Shown here: positions 31,457-40,663 of the stretch, one piece after another | Position numbering within the stretch: the stretch's first letter is position 1 | Layout of the letters: each line of letters opens with the position of its first letter | Origin: Sideroxydans sp. | GTDB lineage: Bacteria; Pseudomonadota; Gammaproteobacteria; Burkholderiales; Gallionellaceae | Direction: 5' to 3' | Assembly (NCBI GenBank): GCA_028707175.1 | Contig: JAQTUV010000003.1 | Coordinates: 1 to 64,000, forward strand | DNA length: 64,000 bases | Translations under genes and position numbers: made by a program | Notes under the pieces: generated by a model | What the model was told of the DNA's origin: nothing | Databases searched by the model: none | Seen by the model: the letters and a program-made list of their open reading frames with translations, nothing else

Positions 31457-34369
31457 ATGTCCTCACCTATACACGATCCAATTGCATCGCCGCTACCAGA
31501 TGCAACGACTGAAACCAAGACGACCACCTGCTATATGTGCGCATGCCGCTGCGGCATCAAGGTGCATTTGCGTGATGGCGAAGTGCGTTATATCGAGGGG
31601 AACCCAGATCACCCGCTCAATAAAGGCGTGATTTGCGCCAAAGGCGGTTCGGGGATTATGAAGCAGTATTCCCCTGCGCGTCTGACCAAACCATTGCGCC
31701 GCAAGCAAGGAAGTGAGCGGGGCGCGAATGAGTTTGAAGAAATCAGCTGGGAAGAGACTTTTGATATTTTAGAAAAGCGCTTGAGCCATTTGCGCGCCAC
31801 TGATCCAAAAAAATTCGCATTATTTACAGGTCGTGACCAGATGCAGGCATTGACGGGGCTGTTTGCTCGTCAGTTCGGTACGCCCAATTACGCAGCTCAC
31901 GGTGGATTCTGTTCGGTCAATATGGCCGCAGGCATGATCTACACCATCGGCGGCTCATTTTGGGAGTTCGGCGGCCCCGACTTGGAGCGGGCCAAAGTGT
32001 TCTACATGATTGGCACAGCGGAAGACCATCACTCCAATCCTTTGAAAAGTGCCATCGGTGACTTCAAACGCAATGGCGGACGCTTCGTTGCGATCAATCC
32101 TGTGCGCAGTGGCTATGCAGCGATTGCGGATGAATGGATTCCTATCAAGCCAGGCACAGACGGTGCGCTCATTTTGGCGATCATCCGCGAGATCATTGCG
32201 ATGGGATTGTATGACCGCGAATTCTTGGCGCGTTACACCAACTCAGGGCAGTTGGTGAATCAGGATGAATCCAGCAATGATTTTGGCATGATGTTGCGCA
32301 ACCCAGAAGGCGATAAGATTAACCCGTTGCGCCCCCATAATTTTTATTGGTGGGATCGGTTGAGCAATAAGCCTGTCGATGACCATACAAAGGGCGCCGA
32401 CCCTTGTTTGTTCGGCACATTCACCATGCCAGATGGAACGGTGGCAAAACCCGCTTTTCAATTGCTTAAGGAACGTGTGGAGGATTGCACGCCAGAGTGG
32501 GCTGAAGAGGTCACGGGTATTTCTGCCGACACAATCAAGCGTATCGCGCACGAGATGGGTGTCACTGCGCGCGATCAGAAAATCGAATTGCCTATTCCGT
32601 GGACTGACTGGTGGGGCGAGGAGCATGAGACAGTGACGGGTAATCCCGTCGCATTTCACGCGATGCGTGGCTTGGCAGCGCACTCGAATGGCTTCCAATC
32701 CATTCGCTCGTTGGCGATCTTGATGTCCTTGTTGGGAACGATCGATCGTCCAGGTGGTTTCCGCCACAAAGCACCTTATCCGCGCGCCATTCCGCCGAAT
32801 GCGCGCCCATCCAAAGGTCCTGAAGCGGTGCAACCGAATACGCCATTGGGCGGCGCTCCATTGGGATGGCCAGAAACGCCGGACGATTTATTCGTCGATG
32901 CGAGCGGCGAACCTGTGCGTCTAGACAAAGCTTTCTCGTGGGAACACCCGCTTTCAGCACACGGCCTGATGCATAACGCCATCACTAACGCGTGGCGTGG
33001 CGACCCGTATCCGATAGATACCTTGTTGTTGTTCATGGCTAATATGGCGTGGAACTCCAGCATGAACACTTCAGAAGTGCGCAAGATGCTCACCGACAAA
33101 AATGCGGATGGCGGCTACAAAATTCCATTCATCGTGGTGTGTGATGCATTCCAGTCCGAGACCACTGCCTTTGCTGATTTGATCTTGCCGGATACCACAT
33201 ATCTTGAGCGTCACGACTGTATGTCCATGTTGGATAGGCCAATCTCAGAATTCGATGGCCCCGTGGATGCTGTGCGTATTCCGGTTGTGCCGCCCAAGGG
33301 CGAGTGCAAGCCGTTCCAAGAAGTGTTGGTGGAATTGGCAGGGCGTTTGAAATTACCTGCGTTCACCACGGCTGAAGGTGGTCGTAAATTCACTGGCTAT
33401 CCTGATTTCGTTGTCAATTACGAAACAGCACCGGGTTCTGGTATCGGCTTCTTAACAGGCTGGCGCGGCAAGGATGGCGACAAAGCTATGCGTGGTGAAC
33501 CTAATCCCAAGCAATGGGAGATGTACGAGAAAAATGGTTGCTTCCATCAATACCATTTACCACCATCGAACCAATACATGCGTAATTGGAACAAGGGCTA
33601 CATGGAATGGGCGCAACAGTCGGGTATGCGTCGAGACAACGACCCTATCATCATTCATATTTACTCTGAAATCTTGCAAGGCTTCCGTTTAGCGGCACAA
33701 GGTAAGCGTCCGGGTAAACAACCGCCTGACGAGTTGCGTGAACGCGTCGCTACCTATTTTGATCCGCTACCGTTCTGGTATGCGCCATTGGAAGATGACG
33801 AGAGTGATTTGCAGAAATACCCACTGAATGCGCTTACGCAGCGTCCGATGGCGATGTATCACTCGTGGGATTCGCAGAATGCTTGGTTGCGTCAGATTCA
33901 CACCTACAACTACCTACACGTCAATTCTAAGACGGCGGCAGAAGCGGGTATCGCGGATGGTGCGTGGATGTGGGTGGAATCGCAGTGGGGCAAAGTGCGT
34001 TGCCTATGTCGTTACTCAGAAGCAGTTGAGCCAGGCACGGTATGGACTTGGAACGCGATCGGAAAATCATCCGGTGCATGGAATCTCACGGGGGATGCGA
34101 ACGAAGCAAAACAAGGGTTCTTGCTCAATCACCTCATCTCCGAAGAGTTGCGCGCACGGCCTAACGGCAAGCGTTTCTCCAATTCGGATCCAATCACTGG
34201 ACAAGCTGCATGGTACGACGTGCGTGTGCGCATCTATCCTGCGGCAGCAGGTGAAGCAGAAGAGAGCTTCCCGCAGTTCGATACGATGCAACCTGTGCCC
34301 GGTATGGAGCCAAGAAAAATGGGCTGGCAAGCATGGTTTGCTGGCAAGAAAAAAGGAGCGCGCAAATGA
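31457..34369 (+). CDS. soeA: Sulfite dehydrogenase SoeA, molybdopterin subunit
   Basis: 970 aa, DMSO-reductase superfamily. The N-terminal [4Fe-4S] site is C25-x2-C28-x3-C32-x27-C60. There is no Tat signal, so the enzyme is cytoplasmic; this separates SoeA from periplasmic PsrA/PhsA. The Mo-bis-MGD domains follow (ALFTGRDQMQALTGLF, HGGFCSVNMAAGMIYTIGG) with the C-terminal molybdopterin dinucleotide-binding domain after about residue 790. Family knowledge: SoeABC oxidises sulfite to sulfate in the cytoplasm and passes electrons to quinone. SoeB and SoeC follow directly, and a sulfite exporter is next. Confidence 0.88.
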   Translation: MSSPIHDPIASPLPDATTETKTTTCYMCACRCGIKVHLRDGEVRYIEGNPDHPLNKGVICAKGGSGIMKQYSPARLTKPLRRKQGSERGANEFEEISWEETFDILEKRLSHLRATDPKKFALFTGRDQMQALTGLFARQFGTPNYAAHGGFCSVNMAAGMIYTIGGSFWEFGGPDLERAKVFYMIGTAEDHHSNPLKSAIGDFKRNGGRFVAINPVRSGYAAIADEWIPIKPGTDGALILAIIREIIAMGLYDREFLARYTNSGQLVNQDESSNDFGMMLRNPEGDKINPLRPHNFYWWDRLSNKPVDDHTKGADPCLFGTFTMPDGTVAKPAFQLLKERVEDCTPEWAEEVTGISADTIKRIAHEMGVTARDQKIELPIPWTDWWGEEHETVTGNPVAFHAMRGLAAHSNGFQSIRSLAILMSLLGTIDRPGGFRHKAPYPRAIPPNARPSKGPEAVQPNTPLGGAPLGWPETPDDLFVDASGEPVRLDKAFSWEHPLSAHGLMHNAITNAWRGDPYPIDTLLLFMANMAWNSSMNTSEVRKMLTDKNADGGYKIPFIVVCDAFQSETTAFADLILPDTTYLERHDCMSMLDRPISEFDGPVDAVRIPVVPPKGECKPFQEVLVELAGRLKLPAFTTAEGGRKFTGYPDFVVNYETAPGSGIGFLTGWRGKDGDKAMRGEPNPKQWEMYEKNGCFHQYHLPPSNQYMRNWNKGYMEWAQQSGMRRDNDPIIIHIYSEILQGFRLAAQGKRPGKQPPDELRERVATYFDPLPFWYAPLEDDESDLQKYPLNALTQRPMAMYHSWDSQNAWLRQIHTYNYLHVNSKTAAEAGIADGAWMWVESQWGKVRCLCRYSEAVEPGTVWTWNAIGKSSGAWNLTGDANEAKQGFLLNHLISEELRARPNGKRFSNSDPITGQAAWYDVRVRIYPAAAGEAEESFPQFDTMQPVPGMEPRKMGWQAWFAGKKKGARK

Positions 34370-35088
34370 CTCAACTAGCGCTAGTGATTGATTTGAACGT
34401 CTGTGTAGGCTGTCACGCTTGTGTGACTAACTGTAAGCAATGGAATACATCCGGTGCGGCGGGTTCGTTGGTGGATTGCAATCCTTATGAAGCCGAACCG
34501 AACGGCACGTTCTTCAATCGAGTACAGACCTTTGAGGTAGGCACCTATCCGAATACGGATACTGTGCATTTCCCCAAATCTTGTTTGCACTGTGAAGATC
34601 CCGCATGCGTACCCGTATGCCCAACAGGTGCTTCTTACAAACGTAAAGAAGATGGCATCGTGCTGGTTGATTACGACAAATGTATCGGTTGCAAATACTG
34701 CTCTTGGGCCTGTCCTTACGGTGTTCGCGAGTTTGATGAACAACGCAAAGTAATGACCAAATGCACCTTGTGTGTGGATCGCATATACGATGAGAGCTTG
34801 CCTGAAGATCGACGCAAACCTTCATGTGTCTTGGCATGTCCACCAGGGGCACGTCTCTTCGGTGATGTGCACGACCCAGAGTCGGCGGTGTCGATTGCAA
34901 TTCGTGAGCGGGGTGGTTACACCTTGATGCCTGAGGCGAACACCAAGCCTGCGAATCATTATCTACCGCGTCGCAAAACCACGGTGAGTGTGCGTTCAGA
35001 CGAGTTATATCGTTCAGACAACCCACACAAAATTGATGGTGCACCATTCGATAAGAATCTACCACCGACTAACGAAGAACTTAACTAG
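34366..35088 (+). CDS. soeB: Sulfite dehydrogenase SoeB, four-cluster ferredoxin subunit
   Basis: 240 aa from ATG 34366, overlapping the soeA stop (ATGA). Four cysteine motifs for [4Fe-4S] clusters are seen: CVGCHACVTNC, CLHCEDPACVPVC, CIGCKYCSWAC and CTLC with CVLAC. This is the DmsB/PsrB pattern. It carries electrons from SoeA to the membrane subunit. Confidence 0.9.
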   Translation: MTQLALVIDLNVCVGCHACVTNCKQWNTSGAAGSLVDCNPYEAEPNGTFFNRVQTFEVGTYPNTDTVHFPKSCLHCEDPACVPVCPTGASYKRKEDGIVLVDYDKCIGCKYCSWACPYGVREFDEQRKVMTKCTLCVDRIYDESLPEDRRKPSCVLACPPGARLFGDVHDPESAVSIAIRERGGYTLMPEANTKPANHYLPRRKTTVSVRSDELYRSDNPHKIDGAPFDKNLPPTNEELN

Positions 35089-35111
35089 CCTTTAACGATT
35101 AAGGAATACCG

Positions 35112-36014
35112 ATGCGTCCTGCTTTTTCCGTACTATTTTTGACTACGCTGATTGGCGCAGCTCAAGGCTTGTTCATTGCCCTATTCGCCTGTGAACTGCT
35201 AGCGGCTGAATCTTTGCCAAGCAGTTTTTTCGTGGGCGGTAGCATATTGGTGCTCATCATGAGTGTGTTAGGCGGCATCTCGTCTGTGTTTCACTTAGGG
35301 CATCCAGAACGTGCTTGGCGTGCGATGACAATGTGGCGCACCTCGTGGCTGGCGCGTGAAGGTATTGCGTTACCTGCATTTATGGCGTCTGTGTTCGCTT
35401 ATGGTGTATCTCACTGGTTAGGGTGGGGGCATACGCTGGCAGTGGGTACATTCGCCATCGTCATTGCTATCACTTTATTTGTGTGTACCGCGATGATCTA
35501 TGGTGCGATCAAAGTGCTGAAAGAATGGGCACACCCGATGACCATCGTTAATTTTATTGTGTTGGGTTGTGCATCGGGTATGACCTTAGCGGCAGCTTAT
35601 GCCAGCTTTACTGCGCCTGAAATTGCCGGTGTTTTGGCTCAAGCTGCTTTCTGGCTAACTATATTGGGATTGATCACACGTGGCGTCTCGCTGTGGCGCA
35701 ATGCGACACTGCGCCCAACCAGCACTTTGCAAACAGCCATTGGTATCCGTCATCCTCATATCGTGCAAAAGGCGCAGGGCTCGATGGGCGGCTCTTACAA
35801 CACGCGTGAGTTCTTTCATGGCAAGAGCCCTGCATTTGTGCGTGGCGTATTGTTGACTTTGATATTAGGCGCTTTCGTGTTGCCACTTGTATTGGTGTTA
35901 ATGTTGCCGTTGTTGGCATTCATCATTCAATATTTGGGTTTGCTTGCTGAGCGTTGGTATTTCTTTGCTGAGGCGCAGCATCCACAAAATCTTTACTATC
36001 AAGGTAAATCTTAA
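35112..36014 (+). CDS. soeC: Sulfite dehydrogenase SoeC, DmsC-type membrane anchor
   Basis: 300 aa with about eight transmembrane segments and a DmsC-type start (MRPAFSVLFLTTLIGAAQGLF). The DmsC rather than NrfD type of anchor is typical of SoeC. It anchors SoeAB on the cytoplasmic side and delivers electrons to quinone. The stop overlaps the next start (TAATG). Confidence 0.87.
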   Translation: MRPAFSVLFLTTLIGAAQGLFIALFACELLAAESLPSSFFVGGSILVLIMSVLGGISSVFHLGHPERAWRAMTMWRTSWLAREGIALPAFMASVFAYGVSHWLGWGHTLAVGTFAIVIAITLFVCTAMIYGAIKVLKEWAHPMTIVNFIVLGCASGMTLAAAYASFTAPEIAGVLAQAAFWLTILGLITRGVSLWRNATLRPTSTLQTAIGIRHPHIVQKAQGSMGGSYNTREFFHGKSPAFVRGVLLTLILGAFVLPLVLVLMLPLLAFIIQYLGLLAERWYFFAEAQHPQNLYYQGKS

Positions 36015-36994
36015 TGTCGAACAGGCTTGTTTCCGCAATGGGAAATATAGGTGGCATGCTGAAGGCAAATGCCTTATTGCTATTGCTAAGCTTATCCTTG
36101 TTCACGGCAGGCGCGTATGCCGCAGAGAGCATGCCTGCTGCTAGCACTATGCCTTGGTGGGGATGGGCGCTGGCCTTGTTTGTCACATGCTTCTTCTTAG
36201 GTATCGTCGCCGTGCCATCTGGCGTAGGCGGTGGCGTGTTGTTTGTACCTATCGTAGGTGGCTTTTTTCCATTCCATCTGGACTTTGTTCGAGGCGCTGG
36301 TTTGTTGGTTGCCTTAGCCAGTGCGCTGGCAGCAGGCCCTTCTTTATTGCGTGGTGGATTGGCTAATTTAAGACTGGCTTTGCCTTTGGCGGTTCTTGCT
36401 TCTGCAAGTGCAATTGCAGGGGCAATGATCGGACTAGCCATTCCTGCAAATATCGTTCAGATCGCATTAGGCGGAACGATTTTAGGGATTGTGGTGTTGA
36501 TGGCACTGGCGAAAAAATCTGAATTTCCTGAAGTTAAGGCATCAGATAAATTAGCCAGCGTATTGGCGATGAACGGCATCTATCATGATGCGGCCCGTAA
36601 TCAACGAATCGATTGGAAAGTGCATCGCACTCCGCTGGGTTTGAGCTTGTTTGTGGGGATCGGCTTTTTGGCAGGATTGTTTGGCATGGGCGCAGGATGG
36701 GCTAATGTGCCGGTGCTTAACCTACTCATGGGGGCACCACTCAAGGTTTCTGCTGGAACATCAAGTTTCATTTTGACCTTGGTAGATTCATCCGCAGCAT
36801 GGATTTATCTCAATAAAGGCGCAGTGCTAGCAATCATTGCTGTACCGTCCGTCATTGGCATGATGTTGGGTGCAATGATAGGTGCACGATTGTTGCATGT
36901 GTTGAAAGCATCGGTGGTGCGCAAGATGGTGATCACCTTGTTATTGTTCGCAGGCATTCGAGCACTGCTTAAAGGATTGGGGATTTGGATATGA
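36014..36994 (+). CDS. TauE/SafE-family sulfite/anion exporter
   Basis: 326 aa with about eight to nine membrane segments and the duplicated TauE domain (GIVAVPSGVGGGVLFVPIVGGFF near residue 62; GFLAGLFGMGAGWANVPVLNLLMG near 220). TauE family members export sulfite or related organosulfonate products. Its place directly after soeABC supports export of excess sulfite (inference). Confidence 0.85.
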   Translation: MSNRLVSAMGNIGGMLKANALLLLLSLSLFTAGAYAAESMPAASTMPWWGWALALFVTCFFLGIVAVPSGVGGGVLFVPIVGGFFPFHLDFVRGAGLLVALASALAAGPSLLRGGLANLRLALPLAVLASASAIAGAMIGLAIPANIVQIALGGTILGIVVLMALAKKSEFPEVKASDKLASVLAMNGIYHDAARNQRIDWKVHRTPLGLSLFVGIGFLAGLFGMGAGWANVPVLNLLMGAPLKVSAGTSSFILTLVDSSAAWIYLNKGAVLAIIAVPSVIGMMLGAMIGARLLHVLKASVVRKMVITLLLFAGIRALLKGLGIWI

Positions 36995-37413
36995 CGAGCA
37001 TTGATAAATCATCATATATTTCCCCTGAGCAACAACGTTATGCAACGTGGTTGAGTTGGGGTGCTCGTTCAGGACTAGTTATCTTGGTTGTCACTTTTTT
37101 GGCCTATGTGTTCGATTGGATACCCGCACGTATTCCACTGGATCAAATGCCGAATGTTTGGAGCCTTTCTGCACATGCGTACATCGAGCAAACTGGTGCA
37201 CCAACAGGCTGGCAGTGGCTAAGCCTAATCTCTCAAGGTGATTTTGCCGGTTTAATTGGAATCGCATGGCTGTCTGGTTGCTCCATACTGTGCTTGGCTG
37301 CAGTGATGCCAATTTATGTTCGCGACAGAGATTGGATATTCGTTGTCATTTGTGTCATTGCGATGTCGGTTCAGTTATTAGCCGCATCAGGTATGCTGAC
37401 AGTCGGACATTAA
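36991..37413 (+). CDS. Small membrane protein linked to TauE
   Basis: 140 aa from ATG 36991, overlapping the exporter stop. Three hydrophobic segments lie at about residues 25-45, 85-105 and 112-132. Position and topology are like the DUF1634-type partners often found after TauE genes, but I cannot confirm the family. Probably a membrane partner of the exporter. Confidence 0.65.
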   Translation: MTSIDKSSYISPEQQRYATWLSWGARSGLVILVVTFLAYVFDWIPARIPLDQMPNVWSLSAHAYIEQTGAPTGWQWLSLISQGDFAGLIGIAWLSGCSILCLAAVMPIYVRDRDWIFVVICVIAMSVQLLAASGMLTVGH

Positions 37414-37426
37414 AAGTGAGATCGAG

Positions 37427-38248
37427 ATGAGCGGCTATCCATTCAATAAAATCATGTTGGCAACAGAACACACCGAATTCGATGTGGGGGCTGAACGACT
37501 CGCTTTTGCAATGGCGAAACGTTGTGGCGTGCCGTTGCATGTTGTTGTGCCTCTCTTGAGTAATCCAGAATATGAAGCAGAAATGCCCGAATTGGCATTG
37601 CGTGAGGAGCAAGCGGTTGCCGTTAAGATCAAGAATTTGCAACAACAGGCAAGCGAGCAAGGGGTAGAGCTAAATATAAATGTGCGCAGAGGGGATGAGA
37701 TTCACGCGCAGATTGTCGCCGAGGCTGCAGATTTAAAAGTGGATCTCATCGTTATTCGCCGTCGAGGAAAGCCCAGTTTTTTTGCTCGCCTACTGGTTGG
37801 AGAGATGGTCAGCAAAGTCATTAGAGATGCGCATTGTAGTGTCCTATTGGTTCCGCGCGCGGCACAGTTTTGGAGTCATCGCGTGCTGGCTGCCGTGGGT
37901 GATACGCCTGTTGCGACTAACATTGCTAAATCAGCAGGTGCAGTTGCCAATGTGTGTGGATTGCCGTTGACTATGCTGAGCGTATCGCCGGATCAAGAGT
38001 CATTCTCAAAAATTCAAAGCATCAACACGCTAAATGTTGCGATTGCCTCTAGCATGTCTGATAAGGTCGAAGGGGCCGTATCTATCGGTCAGCCGGTCGA
38101 ACAGATCATCGCTACAGTCAATGCAGTATCAGCCGACCTAGTAGTCATTGGCCGGCAACGTTATCACGTCATGCCATTTGGGAGTCAGGGCTTGATGCAA
38201 CACATCGCGGGTAAGTTGGATGTCCCGACATTGGTCATTCCTGAGTAG
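37427..38248 (+). CDS. Tandem universal stress protein
   Basis: 273 aa with two UspA domains. The first (about 1-145) ends LVGEMVSKVIRDAHCSVLLVPR; the second (about 146-273) ends with LMQHIAGKLDVPTLVIPE. The ATP-binding G-x2-G-x9-G motif is only partly kept. It is the last gene of the soe transcript unit (13 nt after the membrane protein). The role in sulfur metabolism is unknown. Confidence 0.85.
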   Translation: MSGYPFNKIMLATEHTEFDVGAERLAFAMAKRCGVPLHVVVPLLSNPEYEAEMPELALREEQAVAVKIKNLQQQASEQGVELNINVRRGDEIHAQIVAEAADLKVDLIVIRRRGKPSFFARLLVGEMVSKVIRDAHCSVLLVPRAAQFWSHRVLAAVGDTPVATNIAKSAGAVANVCGLPLTMLSVSPDQESFSKIQSINTLNVAIASSMSDKVEGAVSIGQPVEQIIATVNAVSADLVVIGRQRYHVMPFGSQGLMQHIAGKLDVPTLVIPE

Positions 38249-38540
38249 TCTGAGTTTTATCCTGCCCCCCCCAAGGGCGCTGAATCTCTTTCAAGTAATC
38301 TCCTTTTTATTGCAATAAAAACCCTATTTTTCAAAAAATAGGGTGCTGCCAATTGCGGCTCAAAATAGCCTGTAAGCTAAGCACAGTCTCATCCTCATCC
38401 ATTTGATAAATAAGCATTTACTGATAAATAACCCCAAGGTGTTATCGGGTTTGCGCGTCGTGGTTATGGACGCAATGGGCTGCCTGATAGAGCATGTAAA
38501 AGCCGTATCGGATGTTCAATCACTTTGGGGAGATATGCGA
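38249..38540 (+). other. Intergenic region before fccA
   Basis: 292 bases. It holds a C-run (38265-38272), an AT-rich hairpin (CCCTATTTTT / AAAAATAGGG, about 38322-38343) without a T tract, and, at 38429-38475, a promoter-like element almost repeated before tusA. The fccA frame is open back to 38403, but that extension covers the promoter-like element and has no cytochrome similarity. Confidence 0.6.
38429..38475 (+). promoter_or_regulatory. Candidate regulated promoter of fccAB (47-nt element, copy A)
   Basis: This 47-nt stretch is 39/47 identical to 40664-40710 upstream of tusA. It contains TAACCCCAAGG, GTTAT and, 22 nt after that TAT, the -10-like TATGGAC (38465-38471). The GTTAT plus TATRGAC layout also matches the sqr and soe promoters. 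The inferred start is about 65 nt before the fccA ATG. Confidence 0.6.
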
Positions 38541-38864
38541 ATGAAAAAAAGAATCATCTTTGCTTTAACGTGCGCGGTTGCTATGGCATTACCCGTGTTT
38601 GATGCTCAGGCTGAAGTAGATAAACATGCACGGAATTTGGCGGGATCTTGTGCTGCTTGTCATGGCACAAATGGCAGCAACAAGAGTGGCATGCCGATAC
38701 TGGCAGGGATGGACAAAGCGCTCTTTGTGACGGCGCTGAAAGAATTTAAATCAGGCGCTCGTCCTGCAACGGTGATGCAGCATCATGCCAAGGGTTACAC
38801 CGATGAAGAGTTTGAGCTGTTGGCGGATTTTTTTGCAGCGCAAAAAATCTCCAAGAAGCATTAA
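38541..38864 (+). CDS. fccA: Flavocytochrome c cytochrome subunit
   Basis: 107 aa from ATG 38541, placed 7 nt after a GGGGAGA RBS. A Sec signal (to about residue 24, DAQA) precedes a monohaem class I cytochrome c with CAACH at 37-41 and a distal Met (PILAGMDK or VMQHHAKGY region). The short single-haem form resembles SoxE/FccA. It accepts electrons from FccB in the periplasm. fccB follows 35 nt later. Confidence 0.85.
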   Translation: MKKRIIFALTCAVAMALPVFDAQAEVDKHARNLAGSCAACHGTNGSNKSGMPILAGMDKALFVTALKEFKSGARPATVMQHHAKGYTDEEFELLADFFAAQKISKKH

Positions 38865-38899
38865 TCGTCAACATATCAATCAATTTGAGGGAGTGAGCC

Positions 38900-40177
38900 A
38901 TGTCAATCAATCGTCGTGATTTTTTAAAGATGACTGTAGCGGGAATCGCAGTGGGTGCTTTTCCGGGAATCGCAATCGCAGGAAGTGAATTGCTCAAAAA
39001 GAAGGGGCAACGCGTTGTTATCGTAGGCGGTGGTTTTGGTGGTGCAACAGCAGCCAAATATATTCGCGACTGGAGTAAAAACAAGATCGAAGTCGTCCTG
39101 ATTGAGCGCAATGCGATGTTCATTTCCTGCCCGATGAGTAATACCGTATTGGGCGGTTCGCGCACGATCAACGATTTGACTCGTAGTTACGATGCGCTGA
39201 AAAAAAAGCATGGGGTCAAACTTGTGCAAGGAGAAGTTACGGCCATTGATCCAGAAAAACAAACTGTGATGCTAGCCAACGGACACTTAAGCTACGACCG
39301 ACTCATCGTTGCACCTGGTGTGGATTTCATGTTCGACCAAATCGAAGGATTGGATGCAAAAGTGGCTGATACAAGTATTCCCCATGCTTGGAAAGCGGGA
39401 ACACAGACAGTAGCTTTGCGTAAGCAGATGGAGTCGATGGTGGATGGTGGTGTATTCGCTATTAGTATTCCCAAAGCACCTTACCGTTGCCCACCTGGGC
39501 CGTATGAGCGTGCTTGCCAAGTGGCGCACTATCTTAAGAACAACAAGCCTAAATCGAAAGTGTTGATATTGGATGCCAATCCGGATATCACATCGAAGAA
39601 AGGATTGTTTATGGCTGCGTGGAATGAGTTGTATCCCGGAATGGTTGAATATCGTCCCAATGCAGCCGTCTTGAAAGTGGATGTTGCAGGCAAGATCGCC
39701 AAGACGGAATTTGATGATGTCAAAGCTGATGTATTGAACATTATTCCTCCAATGAAAGCGGGGGCAGTGGCCTCGATGGCGGGAGTCGTTGGTGCGGATG
39801 GACGTTGGTGTGCTGTTGATTTCATTACCTATGAATCCAAAGTGCACAAAAACATACACGTTATTGGTGATGCCGTTGCAGCTGCATTGCCTAAATCAGG
39901 CCATATGGCGACTTCGCAAGCCAAGATATGTGCGGCGGCAGTGGTAGAAATGTTGCAAGGCAAGTCGCCCGATCAGAATCCTGCCATCGTCAATACCTGC
40001 TATAGCATGGTCAGTAACACCGAGGCCGTGCACGTCGCCAATGTCTTCCGTTTCAATACCGAAAAGCAAGCGATGGTGTCAGCGGATGGTGGCGGTGTCT
40101 CTGGCAAACGTTCCGCCGAGGAGGGGGCCTTTGCTAACTTCTGGTTGAATACCATTCTGGATGATGTGCTAGGTTGA
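38900..40177 (+). CDS. fccB: Flavocytochrome c sulfide dehydrogenase flavoprotein subunit
   Basis: 425 aa with a Tat signal (NRRDFLKM ... to about residue 28). The FAD site is VIVGGGFGGATAAKYI. Cys77 (FISCPMSN) fits the Cys that binds FAD covalently in FccB. Cys197 (YRCPPGPYERACQ) and a Cys near 365 (VNTCYSM) fit the redox disulfide. It oxidises sulfide to sulfur and passes electrons to FccA. SoxF is a close homologue. Its presence with sqr gives the cell two sulfide-oxidising enzymes. Confidence 0.92.
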   Translation: MSINRRDFLKMTVAGIAVGAFPGIAIAGSELLKKKGQRVVIVGGGFGGATAAKYIRDWSKNKIEVVLIERNAMFISCPMSNTVLGGSRTINDLTRSYDALKKKHGVKLVQGEVTAIDPEKQTVMLANGHLSYDRLIVAPGVDFMFDQIEGLDAKVADTSIPHAWKAGTQTVALRKQMESMVDGGVFAISIPKAPYRCPPGPYERACQVAHYLKNNKPKSKVLILDANPDITSKKGLFMAAWNELYPGMVEYRPNAAVLKVDVAGKIAKTEFDDVKADVLNIIPPMKAGAVASMAGVVGADGRWCAVDFITYESKVHKNIHVIGDAVAAALPKSGHMATSQAKICAAAVVEMLQGKSPDQNPAIVNTCYSMVSNTEAVHVANVFRFNTEKQAMVSADGGGVSGKRSAEEGAFANFWLNTILDDVLG

Positions 40178-40181
40178 TCAA

Positions 40182-40219
40182 ATCAAACCGAAAGTACTCC
40201 GTTGTACTTTCGGTTTGAT
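40182..40219 (+). terminator. Intrinsic terminator after fccB
   Basis: A perfect 16-bp stem (40182-40197 / 40204-40219) with a 6-nt loop lies 4 nt after the fccB stop. Its right arm includes GGTTTGAT, with few T after it. The symmetry suggests it could work on both strands. Confidence 0.75.
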
Positions 40220-40247
40220 ATTTAGGTTAAATGCAAAAGGATTATTT

Positions 40248-40622
40248 ATGCAGTCCAAAGTCAGCACGAATGCGATTCGAAGTGATGGCTACTGGGAGCG
40301 CTATTGCAGTGAAAAACCTATCAAGGTTGGCCCTTTTAGTTTGTCGTGCGTGGAAAATAGCCTGATTGCCTATGGTGTTCCTATCTCACTTCGTCCGATG
40401 GAATTGCGACTGCTGCATTTTTTCATGACTCATCCTAATGAAGTACATCCAAGGAAGCGTTTGTTGAAAGAAATCTGGGGGGAGCGAGTGGTGGTTGGTA
40501 TGCGTACGGTAGATGTTCATATAAGGCGCCTTCGAGCAACCTTAGAGCCGCTTGGCTTACATATGGTAGTGCGTACGATTCATTGTCGAGGATATGTATT
40601 TGAGCAAAACTATGCCAACTAG
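40248..40622 (+). CDS. Winged-helix (OmpR/PhoB-type) DNA-binding protein without receiver domain
   Basis: 124 aa from ATG 40248, preceded by AAAAGG at 7 nt. Residues about 35-122 form a Trans_reg_C winged helix (SLRPMELRLLHFFMTHPNEVHPRKRLL, RTVDVHIRRLRATLEPLGL, RTIHCRGYVFE). No receiver domain precedes it. It is a likely DNA-binding regulator lying between fccAB and tusA-dsrE2, whose promoters share a 47-nt element. Regulation of these genes is inference. Confidence 0.82.
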   Translation: MQSKVSTNAIRSDGYWERYCSEKPIKVGPFSLSCVENSLIAYGVPISLRPMELRLLHFFMTHPNEVHPRKRLLKEIWGERVVVGMRTVDVHIRRLRATLEPLGLHMVVRTIHCRGYVFEQNYAN

Positions 40623-40663
40623 TTATTCAATCGCGCTTTGTATTTTTATTGTAAGTGACTGTG

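Noticed and set aside
31457-36014. Polysulfide/thiosulfate reductase (PsrABC/PhsABC) for the molybdoenzyme operon
   Set aside because: The large subunit has no Tat signal and the anchor is DmsC-type, both of which fit SoeABC; the context is oxidative.
38261-38280. C-run before fccA as a further copy of the sqr/soe operator
   Set aside because: It shares the C-run and a GGG but lacks GTTAT and the TATRGAC spacing; too weak to count.
38403-38540. Longer frame for the fccA cytochrome
   Set aside because: It would overlap the 47-nt promoter-like element, lacks a signal peptide at its start, and ATG 38541 has a good RBS.
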